Assembly: GCF_019263705.2 (NCBI RefSeq)
Contig: NZ_JADQDK010000001.1
Coordinates: 3,410,001 to 3,474,000 of the forward strand
Length of the DNA: 64,000 bases
Direction: 5' to 3'
Source of the DNA: Pseudonocardia abyssalis
GTDB taxonomy: Bacteria > Actinomycetota > Actinomycetes > Mycobacteriales > Pseudonocardiaceae
Part shown: positions 17,575 to 27,427 of the stretch, in pieces
How the letters are laid out: each line of letters starts with the position of its first letter
How positions within the stretch are numbered: the stretch's first letter is position 1
The notes under the pieces: generated by a model
Seen by the model: only the letters and a program-made list of their open reading frames with translations
Database searches by the model: none
Told to the model about the DNA's origin: nothing
Made by a program: the position numbers and the translations under genes

Positions 17575-20571
17575 GTGGATCGCGAGGAGAACCGAACCCA
17601 GACGATCAACCCGATGATCGACGCCTGCCCCCCCGACCCGGCCACCGTCGACCAGGTCCTCGGCGGGGCGCACCACGACCCCCACTCCGTTCTGGGCGCC
17701 CACCCGCACCCCGACGGCACGGTGGTCCGCGTCCTGCGCCCGCACGCCGACGAGGTGCACGTGGTGCACGAGGGCGGTGACGGCCATCCGCTCGTGCGTA
17801 TCCACGAGGCGGGGCTGTTCTCCGGCGTCGTACCCGGCCCGGCGGCGGACTACCGGCTGGCCGTGCGCTACGGCGAGCGCGTCGACATCGTGGACGATCC
17901 CTATCGCTGGCTGCCCACACTGGGCGAGATGGACCTGCACCTCATCGGCGAGGGGCGTCACGAACGACTCTGGGACGTGCTCGGCGCGCACGTCCGTTCC
18001 TACGACACCCCCGCCGGGCCCGTCACCGGCGTCAGCTTCGCCGTGTGGGCGCCGTCCGCGCAGGGCGTCCGGGTCACCGGCGACTTCGACGGCTGGAGCG
18101 GCTGGGCGCACCCGATGCGGGTGCTCGGCGCCAGCGGCGTCTGGGAGCTGTTCGTCCCCGGCATCGAGCCCGGTGTCCGGTACAAGTTCCGCGTGCTCGG
18201 CCAGGACGGTCGGTGGCGCGACAAGGCCGACCCGATGGCGTTCCGGGCCGAGATCGCCCCGGCCACCGCGTCCGTCGTCGACGTCGACACGCACGAGTGG
18301 AACGACGGCGACTGGATCGCGGCGCGCGCGCAGAAGCAGGCGCACGCCGAGCCGATGAGCGTCTACGAGCTGCACCTCGGCTCGTGGCGCCAGGGGCTCG
18401 ACTACCGCGAGGCCGCCCGCCAGCTCGTCGACTACCTCGACGAGACCGCGTTCACCCACGTCGAGCTGCTGCCCGTGGCCGAGCACCCGTTCGGCGGGTC
18501 GTGGGGTTACCAGGTCACCAGCTACTACGCGCCGACCGCGCGGTTCGGCACCCCCGACGACTTCCGGTGGTTCGTCGACCACCTGCACCAGCACGGCTAC
18601 GCCGTCATCGTCGACTGGGTGCCCGCGCACTTCCCGCGCGACGAGTGGGCGCTCGCGAAGTTCGACGGCGGGCCGCTCTACGAGCACGCCGACCCGCGCC
18701 GCGGCGAGCAGCCCGACTGGGGCACGCTCGTGTTCGACTTCGGGCGCAAGGAGGTGCGCAACTTCCTCGTCGCCAACGCCCTGTACTGGCTGGAGTCCTT
18801 CCACATCGACGGGTTGCGCGTCGACGCCGTCGCCTCGATGCTCTACCTGGACTACTCCCGCAAGGACGGGCAGTGGCTGCCCAACATCCACGGCGGGCGC
18901 GAGAACCTCGACGCGGTGGCGTTCCTGCAGGAGGTCAACGCCACCGTCTACCGCGAGCACCCCGGTACCGTGATGATCGCCGAGGAGTCGACGGCGTGGC
19001 CCGGCGTCACCCGCCCCACGCACCTCGGCGGCCTCGGCTTCGGGTTCAAGTGGAACATGGGCTGGATGCACGACACGCTCGACTACACCGGGCGCGACCC
19101 CGTCTACCGGGGCTTCCACCACAACCAGATGACGTTCTCGCTGATGTACGCGTTCAGCGAGAACTACGTCCTGCCGATCAGCCACGACGAGGTCGTGCAC
19201 GGCAAGGGCTCGCTGTGGGAGCGGATGCCCGGCGACCCGTGGAACAAGGCCGCCAACATCCGCGCGCTGCTGGCGTTCATGTGGGCCCACCCGGGCAAGC
19301 AGCTGCTGTTCATGGGTAGCGAGTTCGGGCAGCCGCGAGAGTGGTCCGAGCAGCGCTCGCTGGACTGGGAGACCCTCGCCGACCCGCTGCACGGCGGGAT
19401 CAAGACGATGGTCGGCGACCTCAACCGCGCCTACCGGGCGCACTCGGCCCTGTGGACGAAGGACGTGTCGCCGGAGGGCTTCTCCTGGATCGATGCCAAC
19501 GACACCGCGGGCAACGTGTTCAGCTTCCTGCGCCACGGCGTCGACGCCGACGGCAAGCCGACGGTGCTCGCGTGCATCGCCAACTTCTCCGGCGGCGCCC
19601 GCGAGGGCTACCGCGTCGGGCTGCCGTTCGCGGGCCGCTGGCGCGAGGTCCTCAACACCGACGCCGAGAACTACGGCGGGTCCGGGGTCGGCAACCTCGG
19701 GGCCGTCGAGGCCGACGAGATGGTGTGGCACGGACGTCCGGCCTCGGTCCTGCTGCGGCTGCCCCCGTCCGGGGTGCTGTGGCTGGCCCCCGAGCCGTTC
19801 GAGGGGGCGGTGCGGCGGTCGCAGATCGCGGCCCCGGCCGAGCCGGTCGTGACGGAACCGGTCGCCGACGGGGAGGTCACCGAGGCGCCCGGGGCCGAGG
19901 CGGTCACGCCCGAGGTCGGCACCGGGGCACCTGCTGCGGAGGTGGGCTCCGACGTGGTGGTCCCCGACGAGGTGGTCCCCGACGCGGTGACCGAGGACGC
20001 ACTGGCCGAGGACACAGCGGCCGAGGACACAGCGGTCGACGTCCCCTTCCTCGCGGCACCGGCCGCTCCGGCGGCCGCGGTCGTTCCGGCGGCCGCGGTC
20101 GTTCCGGCGGCCGCGGTCGTTCCGGCGGCCGCGGTCGTTCCGGCGGCGACGTCCGCGGTGGATCCGGCGGACGTCGTGCCGGCCGAGGTGCCGGCGAAGG
20201 ATCCCGTCGCCACCGCCGAGGTCGGCGATGCCGTGGTCACCGGGTCCGAGCCGGTCGTCCCGGCCGTCGGGTCGGCTCCCGCCGACGCCGACCTCGACGA
20301 TGCCCCGTCGGCACCGGTCGCGGCGGCACCGGTGCACGCCCCGGTGGCCCCGGCCGACGCACCGGAGTCCCCGGTCCCGGCGGCCCCGGTCGGCGCGGCG
20401 CCGGACGAGGTCATGACGGGCGGGGCCGCACCGGACGAGGTCGTGCCGACCGGTCGGCACGCGCTTGTTCAGCCGGTGGAGGCGCCCGCGTCCGCCGGTT
20501 CGTCGGCACCGCCCGTCGCCGGCGGACCCGACCGCCGCAACGGGCCGGCCGACAACAGCGCCACCCAGTAG
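17575..20571 (+). CDS. glgB: 1,4-alpha-glucan branching enzyme with long Ala/Pro/acidic tail
   Basis: A 998-residue GH13_9 branching enzyme introducing alpha-1,6 links into the GlgE product. Two N-terminal CBM48-like modules (about 25-240) precede the barrel. Catalytic residues are D417 in [16 protein letters not shown]470 in [12 protein letters not shown] and D538 in [13 protein letters not shown]. Conserved enzyme sequence ends near residue 745 ([10 protein letters not shown]). Typical actinobacterial GlgB is about 730 residues, so the remaining roughly 250 residues are an extra low-complexity tail rich in Ala, Val, Pro, Asp and Glu with VVPAAA repeats, predicted disordered. The last 103 bases overlap, tail to tail, the 3' end of the GT87-like gene on the other strand. 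Confidence 0.95.
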   Translation: MDREENRTQTINPMIDACPPDPATVDQVLGGAHHDPHSVLGAHPHPDGTVVRVLRPHADEVHVVHEGGDGHPLVRIHEAGLFSGVVPGPAADYRLAVRYGERVDIVDDPYRWLPTLGEMDLHLIGEGRHERLWDVLGAHVRSYDTPAGPVTGVSFAVWAPSAQGVRVTGDFDGWSGWAHPMRVLGASGVWELFVPGIEPGVRYKFRVLGQDGRWRDKADPMAFRAEIAPATASVVDVDTHEWNDGDWIAARAQKQAHAEPMSVYELHLGSWRQGLDYREAARQLVDYLDETAFTHVELLPVAEHPFGGSWGYQVTSYYAPTARFGTPDDFRWFVDHLHQHGYAVIVDWVPAHFPRDEWALAKFDGGPLYEHADPRRGEQPDWGTLVFDFGRKEVRNFLVANALYWLESFHIDGLRVDAVASMLYLDYSRKDGQWLPNIHGGRENLDAVAFLQEVNATVYREHPGTVMIAEESTAWPGVTRPTHLGGLGFGFKWNMGWMHDTLDYTGRDPVYRGFHHNQMTFSLMYAFSENYVLPISHDEVVHGKGSLWERMPGDPWNKAANIRALLAFMWAHPGKQLLFMGSEFGQPREWSEQRSLDWETLADPLHGGIKTMVGDLNRAYRAHSALWTKDVSPEGFSWIDANDTAGNVFSFLRHGVDADGKPTVLACIANFSGGAREGYRVGLPFAGRWREVLNTDAENYGGSGVGNLGAVEADEMVWHGRPASVLLRLPPSGVLWLAPEPFEGAVRRSQIAAPAEPVVTEPVADGEVTEAPGAEAVTPEVGTGAPAAEVGSDVVVPDEVVPDAVTEDALAEDTAAEDTAVDVPFLAAPAAPAAAVVPAAAVVPAAAVVPAAAVVPAATSAVDPADVVPAEVPAKDPVATAEVGDAVVTGSEPVVPAVGSAPADADLDDAPSAPVAAAPVHAPVAPADAPESPVPAAPVGAAPDEVMTGGAAPDEVVPTGRHALVQPVEAPASAGSSAPPVAGGPDRRNGPADNSATQ
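20071..20142 (+). repeat. 18-base tandem repeat in the glgB tail, 4 copies
   Basis: GCGGCCGCGGTCGTTCCG is repeated four times exactly at 20071, 20089, 20107 and 20125, encoding AAAVVP units in the GlgB C-terminal extension. Exact identity implies recent expansion or homogenisation. Confidence 0.9.
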
Positions 20572-21686
20572 GCGACCAGGATCGCCCAGTACAGCGACCG
20601 GCCCACGTCCGATCCGAGCTCCTCCAGGGGGCTCGGGTCGGGCGGCCAGATCGCGTTCCACGACACCGGGACCAGCGTGACCGCGAGCAGCGACGTCGCG
20701 AGCGCCCCGCGACCCAGCGTGACCAGCACGAGGACGCCGGGAACCAGCAGCAGCAGGTAGTTGTGCCACGCGATCGGGGACAGCAGCAGTCCCGCGGCGA
20801 CCACCGCCCACGGCGCGGTCCCGGCCGGGTCGATCCGGTCGCGGTGGCGGCCGATCCACCAGAGCGTCCCGACCAGGACCGCCAGCCCGGCGCCGAGGCC
20901 GAGCACCGGTGACACCCCGAATCGCATGGCGAGCCCGGGGAACGATGCGTTGTCGACGGTGTCCGGGACGCCCTCGGTGAGCGCGATCGTCAGCCACTCG
21001 ATCGCGCTGGACGGACCGGCGATCAGCACGCCCACCAGCGTCGCGACGGCGGCGGAGGCGATCCCCGCCCGCATCGGCGCCCAGCGGCGCTGCACCGCGG
21101 GAAGGAGCAGGAGCGGGGCGAGCGACGGCTTGAGCGCCACCGCGACGCCGTAGCAGGCCGCGGCGAGCAGCGGCCGCCCGCGGCGCTCGGCGATCCAGCC
21201 GGCGACCAGCAGCACCAGCAGCAGCGGGTAGATCTGGCCGAGTACCAGCGTGCCGTGCAACGGTGACGAGGCGAGCACGGCGAGCGCCGCGGCCACCGTG
21301 ACCCCCGCCCCGAGCCGCAGCTCCCGCGCGACCGCGACGACCGAGGCGACCACCAGCACCGCGGTCAGCGCGGCGAAGATCCGGTACGCGGTGAGCGCGT
21401 CGAGGGCGGCGAACGGCACGAGCAGGACCGTCAGCAGGGGCGGGTTGAGGTTCGTCAGTTTCGCGGGGGTCTCGTAGATGTCGACACCCTGGGTGAGCGC
21501 GACGGCCGAGTGCCAGAAGGTGTCGAAGTCGACGTGCAGGTCGCGCATGTCGGTGAGCGGGAGGAGTGTCACCAGCGCGTCGGGGTGGCGGACGTGCAGC
21601 ACGACCGTCGTCACCAGTGACGCGAGCACCACCACCGCCGCGAGCAGGGTCGTCGGCGCGATGCGGGTGGAGCGCGGGTCGGACAC
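20469..21686 (-). CDS. GT87-type (DUF2029) polyprenol-phosphate glycosyltransferase, integral membrane
   Basis: A 405-residue polytopic membrane protein with about ten hydrophobic helices. The first extracytoplasmic loop [24 protein letters not shown] matches the GT87/DUF2029 pattern of an acidic pair before a TM helix, followed by [15 protein letters not shown]. Actinobacterial members are often mannosyl- or arabinosyltransferases using polyprenol-phosphate sugars for lipoglycan assembly; the acceptor here is unknown. The GTG at 21686 is preferred to one at 21719 because TAGCGT lies 8 bases before it on this strand. Its 3' end overlaps the glgB tail by 103 bases. Confidence 0.85.
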   Translation of the reverse strand: MSDPRSTRIAPTTLLAAVVVLASLVTTVVLHVRHPDALVTLLPLTDMRDLHVDFDTFWHSAVALTQGVDIYETPAKLTNLNPPLLTVLLVPFAALDALTAYRIFAALTAVLVVASVVAVARELRLGAGVTVAAALAVLASSPLHGTLVLGQIYPLLLVLLVAGWIAERRGRPLLAAACYGVAVALKPSLAPLLLLPAVQRRWAPMRAGIASAAVATLVGVLIAGPSSAIEWLTIALTEGVPDTVDNASFPGLAMRFGVSPVLGLGAGLAVLVGTLWWIGRHRDRIDPAGTAPWAVVAAGLLLSPIAWHNYLLLLVPGVLVLVTLGRGALATSLLAVTLVPVSWNAIWPPDPSPLEELGSDVGRSLYWAILVAYWVALLSAGPLRRSGPPATGGADEPADAGASTG

Positions 21687-21754
21687 GGGGTTCGACGCTA
21701 TCCGACGGGGTGGAGGCACTCCCGTCGCGGGCCGGTGCGGACGATGATGGGCGG
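21687..21754. promoter_or_regulatory. Divergent promoter region, GT87-like gene and metallopeptidase
   Basis: On the minus strand TAGCGT (21695-21700) precedes the glycosyltransferase GTG by 8 bases. On the plus strand GATGAT (21743-21748) precedes the lipoprotein GTG by 6 bases. Both genes lack Shine-Dalgarno sites. Confidence 0.45.
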
Positions 21755-23080
21755 GTGCGTGCCGTCCCCCTCCTGTTGCTGGTCCTGCTGCTCGCCGGGT
21801 GCACGCAGGTGGTCACCGGTCGCGGCGTGGCCGCAGACACGACCGCCCGGCCCGCCGCCGTCGCGGAGCCGGTCACCGACGCCGCGGATGCGGCCGACGC
21901 GGCGACCACCGCGATCGAGGACTTCTGGCGCGTCGAGCTCCCCGCCGCGTTCGGCCGGGAGTGGACCGACGTCGCCACGCTCCTGCCGGTCTCCCCCGGC
22001 GATCCGACCCCGCCCTGCGTCGAGGACGTCACCGAGGTGGCCGACCAGGCCTACTACTGCCCCACCGCCGACGCCGTGGTCTGGGACGCCGCGCAGCTCG
22101 TACCGAGCCTGTTCGCCGAGTTCGGTCACGTCGGGGTCGTCGTCGTGCTCGCCCACGAGATCGGCCACGCGGTGCAGACCCGCCTCGGCGTCGACGACGC
22201 CGCGGCACGCGACCCCGGGGCCTACCCGACGATCCTGGTGGAGGCGATGGCCGACTGCTACACCGGCGTGGTGCTGCGCCACCTCGCCGACGACCCGGTC
22301 CCCGGCCTGCCGGTCGGCACCGCGGAGCGCGACGCGGCGCTGCGCACGCTGGTCGGGTTCCGCGACCCCCTCGGCGTGGCCGCGGGCGACGAGGGTGCGC
22401 ACGGCAACGCGTTCGACCGGGTCTCCGCCTTCCGCGCGGGCTTCGACGACGGCGCCGAGCGCTGCGCGGAGATGACGGTGCCCGAGCGGGGATTCACCCA
22501 GGTGCGCTTCGGCTCGCCCGCCGACCAGGCCCGAGCGGGCGACCTGCCCCTGCCCGACCTGCTCGTCGCCATCGGCCGGGACGCGCGCGACTGGTCCACC
22601 GCCCTGTCCGGGGTACCGGGCTGGACGGCCCCGCCGCTGGCCACCGACGCCTGCCCGGAGGCCGCCGCCCAGGGACCGGCCCGGCTGTGCCCGGCCGCCG
22701 ACCCGACGACCGAGGGCGCGATCGACGTCGACCTCGCCGAGCTCACGCCGCTGCACCGCGAGCTCGGCGACTTCGCGGGTGCCACGCTGGTGAGCGGGCG
22801 CTACGGGCTCGCCGCGCTGCGGGCGGGCGGCACGGCGGTGGAGGGTGTCGACGCGGGGCACGCCGCCGTCTGCCTCGCCGGGGCCTATGCCGGGCAGTTG
22901 CTCGTGGCACCCGTCGGCTTCCGGCTCTCCCCCGGCGACCTCGACGAGGCCGTGCAGGTGCTCCTCGCCGACGACTGGGCGGCGCGCGACGCGGCGGGGC
23001 GCGCCGACCCCGCCGAGCACGGCTACGAGCGGGTGGCGCGCTACGAGGACGGACTGCGCGGTGGGCCCACCGTCTGCTGA
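21755..23080 (+). CDS. Neutral zinc metallopeptidase lipoprotein
   Basis: A 441-residue secreted, lipid-anchored protease-like protein. The signal peptide MRAVPLLLLVLLLAG ends in the lipobox LLAGC, so C16 would be acylated. The zinc site HEIGH (H134, E135, H138) lies in VVVLAHEIGHAVQTR, with a likely third ligand in ILVEAMADCYTG, as in the YpfJ/neutral zinc metallopeptidase group. Further cysteines (CVEDV, YYCPT, DACPE, RLCPA) may form disulfides outside the cell. The GTG start gives an immediate signal peptide. It is convergent with the thioredoxin-like gene, with a large hairpin between. The substrate is unknown. Confidence 0.88.
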   Translation: MRAVPLLLLVLLLAGCTQVVTGRGVAADTTARPAAVAEPVTDAADAADAATTAIEDFWRVELPAAFGREWTDVATLLPVSPGDPTPPCVEDVTEVADQAYYCPTADAVVWDAAQLVPSLFAEFGHVGVVVVLAHEIGHAVQTRLGVDDAAARDPGAYPTILVEAMADCYTGVVLRHLADDPVPGLPVGTAERDAALRTLVGFRDPLGVAAGDEGAHGNAFDRVSAFRAGFDDGAERCAEMTVPERGFTQVRFGSPADQARAGDLPLPDLLVAIGRDARDWSTALSGVPGWTAPPLATDACPEAAAQGPARLCPAADPTTEGAIDVDLAELTPLHRELGDFAGATLVSGRYGLAALRAGGTAVEGVDAGHAAVCLAGAYAGQLLVAPVGFRLSPGDLDEAVQVLLADDWAARDAAGRADPAEHGYERVARYEDGLRGGPTVC

Positions 23081-23127
23081 GCCGTCCGTCCTGCCCGGAC
23101 GGGTTCGCACCTGGCGGCCCGCCCGGC

Positions 23128-23201
23128 CCGGTCTCGCGCAGCTCTCGGCGTCCCGCGCACGTCCGGACGTGCGCGAACGGCGATCAGGTGCGCGAGACCG
23201 G
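23128..23201. terminator. Nested palindromes between convergent genes
   Basis: Outer arms CCGGTCTCGCGCA (23128-23140) and TGCGCGAGACCGG (23189-23201) are perfect 13-bp complements. Inside them lies a perfect 22-bp palindrome at 23154-23175 (CGCGCACGTCC followed by GGACGTGCGCG). It separates the metallopeptidase and thioredoxin-like genes and could terminate both. The inner palindrome has no loop and could also be a protein site. Confidence 0.6.
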
Positions 23202-23212
23202 TGCGCGTCCGG

Positions 23213-24220
23213 TCAGAACAGGACCCGCGCCAGCGCCCGCCGCGCCGCGGTGACCCGTGCGTCGTCGGCGGGGAACAGCTCGAACAGCCCGACGAGGTGC
23301 TCGCGCACCCGGTCGCGGTCGTCGCCGAACACCCGGCCCGCCGTGGCGACGAGGCGGGCGAAGGCACCCTCGACGTCGTCGGTGGCCACCTGCGCGTCGG
23401 CCGCGGCCAGCTGCGCGTCGACATCGTCGGGGGCGGTGTCGGCCCGCGCGACGGCTTCGGGGTCGACCGCCTCGGACCGGGCCAGGAACCGGACCTGCGC
23501 GATCGCGGCCGCGGCCTGCTCGTTGGCCGGCTCGACGTTGAGGATGTCCTGGTATGCGGCCTCGGCAGCGGCGTAGTCACCCTGCTCGAGCGCGTCCTCG
23601 GCCGCGGTGAAGCGTGGGTCCTCCGGCTCCTCCTCCGGCTCGGGGGCCCCGCCCGCGGCGGCCTCGGCCTCGGCGATCGCGGGCATGCGCTCGCGCAGCG
23701 CGTCGAGCAGTGACGAGATCCACTCCCGGACCTGCGCCTCGGGCTGGGCCCCGTTGAAGGCGTCGACCGGCTGGCCGCCGACCACGGCCACGACCATCGG
23801 GATCGACTGGGCGCCGAAGGCCTGCGCGATCCGCGGGTTGGCGTCGACGTCGACCTTCGCCAGGATCCACGACCCGTTGCCCGCCGCGGCGAGCCGCTCG
23901 AGCACCGGGGAGAGCTGCTTGCACGGACCGCACCACTCGGCCCACAGGTCGACCACGACGGGCACCACCATCGACCGCTCGAGCACCTCGGCCTGGAACC
24001 CGGCCTCGGTGACGTCGATGACGAACCCGGCCGGGGCGGGCGGCGGCGGGCCGCCCCGCGGCGCGGGGCCACCGGGTGCGGGGCCCCCGGCCTGCGGGGC
24101 CGGAGCGGGACGGTTGGCAGCGTCGGAGCGGGCCTTCAGCGCGGAGAGATCGACCGCACCGGACATCGCGGAGGACAGCGCGGCCGTCTGGGCCGCCCGA
24201 CGAGGATCAGGTCGTGACAC
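23213..24220 (-). CDS. Thioredoxin-like protein with TPR tail (YbbN/CnoX type)
   Basis: A protein of about 335 residues: a 60-residue Gly/Pro/Ala-rich N-terminal linker, a thioredoxin domain with WCGPC at 96-100 (numbered from the GTG), then helical TPR-like repeats over the last 140 residues ([20 protein letters not shown] and following). This is the YbbN/CnoX layout, linked to redox and chaperone protection of proteins. M. tuberculosis has a similar gene near its glgB, supporting conserved context. GTG at 24220 is chosen because CAGGAT precedes it by 7 bases; ATG at 24229 is the alternative. It is cytoplasmic, with no signal peptide. Confidence 0.9.
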   Translation of the reverse strand: MSRPDPRRAAQTAALSSAMSGAVDLSALKARSDAANRPAPAPQAGGPAPGGPAPRGGPPPPAPAGFVIDVTEAGFQAEVLERSMVVPVVVDLWAEWCGPCKQLSPVLERLAAAGNGSWILAKVDVDANPRIAQAFGAQSIPMVVAVVGGQPVDAFNGAQPEAQVREWISSLLDALRERMPAIAEAEAAAGGAPEPEEEPEDPRFTAAEDALEQGDYAAAEAAYQDILNVEPANEQAAAAIAQVRFLARSEAVDPEAVARADTAPDDVDAQLAAADAQVATDDVEGAFARLVATAGRVFGDDRDRVREHLVGLFELFPADDARVTAARRALARVLF

Positions 24221-24277
24221 GGGTCCCATCCTGGCACGTGGAGAGCGGTGACGACGCCTGGGTCACACCCCGTCGGC

Positions 24278-25159
24278 TCACCCCGCCACCGGCAGCAGCC
24301 GCAGACCCATCGGGTTCTCCGGCATGAAGCCGTCGCCCGCGGCGAGCGCCGCGACCAGCGGAGCGGCCAGTACGACCAACCGTTCGGCGCGCTCGGCCCC
24401 CACCGCCAGCCACGCGACGTCGGCGAGCGCGTCGGTGTGGGCCTCCACCTCGGCCCGCAGCAGACGGCCCTCGTCGGTGAGCGCGCCGGACCGGTCGAGC
24501 AGATCGCGATCGGCCAACCGTGCCGCCGCCGCGTCCCACTCCCGCTCCGACCAGCCCCTCCGCAGCCGCAGCGCCGCGGCGTCGAGCCCCTGGTCGGCGG
24601 CGAAGACGACGAGTGCCTCCAGCGGATCGAGCCCGGCCGTCAGCAACGCGGCCACGTGACCGTCGCCGCGGTGCTCCCGCAGCACCGTCTGCGCCTGCCA
24701 CAGCACCAGGTGCGGGGCCTCCGGCCACGGCAGGGCGGCGTTGGCTGCGGCCAGTGCCCGGCCCGCGGTGGGGGCGGCGAGCGCTGCGTCGCGGGCGATC
24801 GCGGCCGCCTCCGCGACCTCCGGACCGGCCAGCACCTCCGACCCGACGAGCCGACGCAGCGCCGCGTCGACGGCCTCCAGCCGCGCAGCGAGGTAGCGCT
24901 CGGGCGGCGCCACGGCCCAGACGTCGGGCACGGCCCTGGCGACGTGGGCGGGGTGGAAGTTGTAGAACAGCGCCGTCACGAGCTCGGGCGGTGCGGTACC
25001 CAGCGGTGCGGCGCGCAGCCCGAAGTAGCTCATCCAGTAGCCCCTCGTGCCCAGCGCGTCGCAGACCGCCTTCGACTCCGGCGCGAAGTAGGTGACGGCG
25101 TGGATCGGCTCCACCGCCCGCCACATCCGCCGGGCCCGGTGTTCGTGCTGATCAGCCAT
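24278..25159 (-). CDS. SCO6745-type conserved protein with winged-helix region
   Basis: A 293-residue soluble protein that I associate, from its opening MWRAVEPIHAVTYFAPESKA and GYWMSYFGLRAAPLG, with the SCO6745 family of actinobacterial proteins. Residues about 205-260 (RRGWSEREWDAAAARLADRD and following) look like a MarR-type winged helix, and the sequence ends GDGFMPENPMGLRLLP. The family's function is not established to my knowledge. A strong AGGAGG site precedes the ATG, so translation is from a leader. It is divergent from the small membrane gene at 25393. Confidence 0.7.
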   Translation of the reverse strand: MADQHEHRARRMWRAVEPIHAVTYFAPESKAVCDALGTRGYWMSYFGLRAAPLGTAPPELVTALFYNFHPAHVARAVPDVWAVAPPERYLAARLEAVDAALRRLVGSEVLAGPEVAEAAAIARDAALAAPTAGRALAAANAALPWPEAPHLVLWQAQTVLREHRGDGHVAALLTAGLDPLEALVVFAADQGLDAAALRLRRGWSEREWDAAAARLADRDLLDRSGALTDEGRLLRAEVEAHTDALADVAWLAVGAERAERLVVLAAPLVAALAAGDGFMPENPMGLRLLPVAG

Positions 25160-25392
25160 GTCGTGCTCCTCCTGTCATGCGTCCCGACACCCGGTCGGCG
25201 TCACCTGATCCGGTGCAAGTCGGTGACATTGTGTGACCGAATCGCGCGACGAACCCGCCGTGTCGATCACCGGACCGGCGGAGCACCACGACCTGTGGGC
25301 AGTCGTTGATGATGTGTGAGTGACACAAGCGTCGCTCTCCGTAGACACTCGCCGGCCGCCACCGCGCGGCTCCCCCACCCGGAGGACCTGTC

Positions 25393-25686
25393 ATGAGCAC
25401 GGACAAGACCGTCGCCGACCGCCTGCTCGACGATGCCCGCGCCAAGACCGCGCGCGAGGAGAGCCCGACCCTGGGCAAGATCGCCCTGATCGTGGGCGTC
25501 GTGGCCCTGCTCGTCAGCCCGATCTCGATCCTGGGCTGGGTGTTCGGCGCGGCCGCACTCGGCCTCGGCGTGGCCGCCGTGCGTCGCCCGGTGACGGCCA
25601 AGCAGGCCAAGATCGCCATGGCGCTCGGCGCGGCCGCGATCCTGATCGGCGTCTTCTTCTTCACCCTCAACGTGGCCCAGGGCTGA
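25393..25686 (+). CDS. Small two-TM membrane protein (DUF4190-like)
   Basis: A 97-residue protein with a charged N-terminal 26 residues and two hydrophobic segments (about 28-60 and 73-93) separated by the basic loop RRPVTAKQAK. This is the layout of small actinobacterial DUF4190-like membrane proteins of unknown role. A GGAGG site lies 7 bases before the ATG. It has its own upstream region of 233 bases shared with the divergent SCO6745-type gene. In that gap I see no gene, only possible promoter sequence. Confidence 0.75.
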   Translation: MSTDKTVADRLLDDARAKTAREESPTLGKIALIVGVVALLVSPISILGWVFGAAALGLGVAAVRRPVTAKQAKIAMALGAAAILIGVFFFTLNVAQG

Positions 25687-25756
25687 TCCACGCCCCGACC
25701 CGCGTCACCGCCGACCCCCTGCGCGTCCTCGCGCCGGGGGTTCTCGGTGCGCCCGG

Positions 25757-26479
25757 TCACCCCGCGCTGCGGAGGACGTCGTGGAGCAACCCGGCCAGCT
25801 CCACGGGCCGGGTGAGCATCGGGAAGTGCCCGCCTGCCAGCTCGACCACCTCGGCCCCGGCCACGACCCCGCCCGACCTCCCCCATCCCGGATCGACGAC
25901 CCGGTCGTCGGTACAGACCACCTGCACCGTGCGCACCTCGGGCCACGCGACGAGCGGGGTGACCTCCGTCGTGACGGTCCAGTCCTGGGGGCGCAACCCC
26001 GCCACCGCCGCCCGCACCGCCTCGGCCGAGCTCTCCGCGGCCACTCCCGCGTAGAGGTTCTCCGCCGCCGCGTCGGCCGGCCAGTACGTCGTGCCGTCGT
26101 CGTTGCGCTGCAGGCCCCCTCCGAATCCCGCCGCCATGATCCCCGGCTCGGCCCGCGTGCGCTCCCGCCAGGACGCCCCCGGGAGCGGCACCAGCGCGGC
26201 CACCAGCACGAGAGCGGCCACCCGCTCGGGCCCCAGCCGCTGGGCCGCCACCGGCACCACGAGCCCACCGAGGGAGTGCCCCACGAGCACCACCCGACCG
26301 TCGACCCCGGCCGCGTCGAGCACCGCGTCGAGGTGGTCGGCCGTGGTCGCACCCGGCCGGTCGCCCGGCAGATCGACCGCGACGGCGTCGTGCCCCCGCG
26401 CGGACAGCTCCGCCACCACCGGCGCCCAGCAGGAGCCGTCGTGCCATGCCCCGTGCACCAGCACGGTGCGCACGCTCAC
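25757..26479 (-). CDS. Alpha/beta hydrolase
   Basis: A 240-residue alpha/beta hydrolase of the compact Abhydrolase_6 (methylesterase/salicylate-esterase-like) type. HGAWHDGSCW (9-18) forms the oxyanion region, the nucleophile is S69 in VLVGHSLGGLV, the acid is probably in CTDDRVVDPG, and the histidine lies in ELAGGHFPMLT near the C-terminus. The substrate is unknown. Its GTG (26479) overlaps the stop of the thiamine-binding-type gene upstream, indicating one transcript. A start at 26473 is possible. Confidence 0.88.
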   Translation of the reverse strand: MSVRTVLVHGAWHDGSCWAPVVAELSARGHDAVAVDLPGDRPGATTADHLDAVLDAAGVDGRVVLVGHSLGGLVVPVAAQRLGPERVAALVLVAALVPLPGASWRERTRAEPGIMAAGFGGGLQRNDDGTTYWPADAAAENLYAGVAAESSAEAVRAAVAGLRPQDWTVTTEVTPLVAWPEVRTVQVVCTDDRVVDPGWGRSGGVVAGAEVVELAGGHFPMLTRPVELAGLLHDVLRSAG

Positions 26480-26838
26480 GCCGCGGATCCCGGTCGGTCG
26501 TCCGCACCCGGCGCCTGCTCCGCACCCGGCGCCTGCTCCGCACCCAGGGCCTCCTCCACGCGCTCGACCTTGGCCCGGAGCTGCCCGCTGTCGAAGCCGG
26601 GCCGGATGTCGGCCTTGAGCACGAGGCTGACGCGCGGCGCCCTGGCCTGCACGGCCTCCACCGCGGCCTTGACCACCGCCATGCCCTCGTCCCAGGTCTC
26701 GGACTCGATCGTGGTGAACATGGAAGTGGTCTCGTGGGGCAGCCCGGAGGCGCGGACGACGCGGACGGCCTCGGCGACGACGTCGCCGACACTGTCGGAG
26801 CCGCCCCCCGCCGGGGCGATGCTGAAGGCGAAGAGCAT
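26476..26838 (-). CDS. MTH1187/YkoF-type thiamine-binding protein
   Basis: A 120-residue protein whose first 95 residues match the ferredoxin-like MTH1187/UPF0045 fold: MLFAFSIAPAG, then HETTSMFTTIESETWDEGMAVVKAAVEAV and SLVLKADIRPG. Members bind thiamine or related molecules; some accompany thiamine-precursor transport. The last 25 residues are a low-complexity tail containing two GAEQAP units from an 18-base repeat. It is co-translated with the alpha/beta hydrolase and divergent from the MarR regulator across 72 bases, so regulation by that MarR is plausible. Confidence 0.8.
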   Translation of the reverse strand: MLFAFSIAPAGGGSDSVGDVVAEAVRVVRASGLPHETTSMFTTIESETWDEGMAVVKAAVEAVQARAPRVSLVLKADIRPGFDSGQLRAKVERVEEALGAEQAPGAEQAPGADDRPGSAA

Positions 26839-26847
26839 GGTCGACAG

Positions 26848-26864
26848 CGTGCCCCAGCGGCACG
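26848..26864. promoter_or_regulatory. Palindrome in the MarR / thiamine-binding divergent region
   Basis: CGTGCC (26848-26853), 5-base spacer, GGCACG (26859-26864): a 17-base inverted repeat between the two divergent starts. It is a candidate operator for the adjacent MarR protein. The MarR gene also shows TAGCGT (26897-26902) 8 bases before its ATG. Confidence 0.4.
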
Positions 26865-26910
26865 GCCGAGCGCGAGGGCCCCGACATCGGCACTGCTAGC
26901 GTCGCCCGTC

Positions 26911-27414
26911 ATGGCCCGCCGCGATCCGCTGCCGTTCGACCCGATCATGCGAGCGGCGGACCTGTGGGCCGAGCGGATCGGCCCGTCGCGGGCGATGGCC
27001 GCGGTGACCAGCGTGATGCGGGTGCAGCAGATCCTGCTCTCCGCGGTGGACGCGTCACTGCGCCCGCACGGCCTCACCTTCGCCCGGTACGAGGCGCTGG
27101 TGCTGCTCACGTTCGCCCGCACCGGGCGCCTCCCGATGCGGGTGATGGGCGACCGGTTGCAGCTGCACCCCACCAGCGTGACGAACATCGTCGACCGGCT
27201 GCAGGCCGACGGGCTCGTGCGCCGCATCCCGCACCCCACCGACCGGCGGGCCACCCTCGTGGAGATCACCGAGGACGGCATCGCGCTGCGCGCCCGGGCC
27301 ACCGAGTCGGTGACGTCGGTCGACTTCGGGCTCGAGGGGCTCAGCGACGAGCAGCAGGCCCAGCTCACCGCTCTCCTCGGCGAGGTCCGCCGCGCCGCGG
27401 GCGACTTCACCTGA
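26911..27414 (+). CDS. MarR-family transcriptional regulator
   Basis: A 167-residue winged-helix regulator. The DNA-binding core runs LTFARYEALVLLTFARTGRL to MRVMGDRLQLHPTSVTNIVDRLQADGLVRR, followed by the conserved wing PTDRRATLVEITEDG. Flanking helices form the dimer interface. It probably represses its own gene and the divergent thiamine-binding/hydrolase pair; a palindrome between them is a possible site. The ATG is fixed by the -10 element TAGCGT at 26897. The effector is unknown. Confidence 0.92.
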   Translation: MARRDPLPFDPIMRAADLWAERIGPSRAMAAVTSVMRVQQILLSAVDASLRPHGLTFARYEALVLLTFARTGRLPMRVMGDRLQLHPTSVTNIVDRLQADGLVRRIPHPTDRRATLVEITEDGIALRARATESVTSVDFGLEGLSDEQQAQLTALLGEVRRAAGDFT

Positions 27415-27427
27415 CCCGCCCGGATGC

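Noticed and set aside
17494..22032. A 1512-codon open frame on the minus strand
   Set aside because: It is antisense to glgB and to the start of the metallopeptidase, and its composition (His/Arg/Gly-rich) is that of a GC-rich shadow. Two well-supported genes occupy the region.
25320..26054. A plus-strand frame across the small membrane gene and the hydrolase
   Set aside because: It overlaps the DUF4190-like gene in another frame and is antisense to the alpha/beta hydrolase; no domain is visible.
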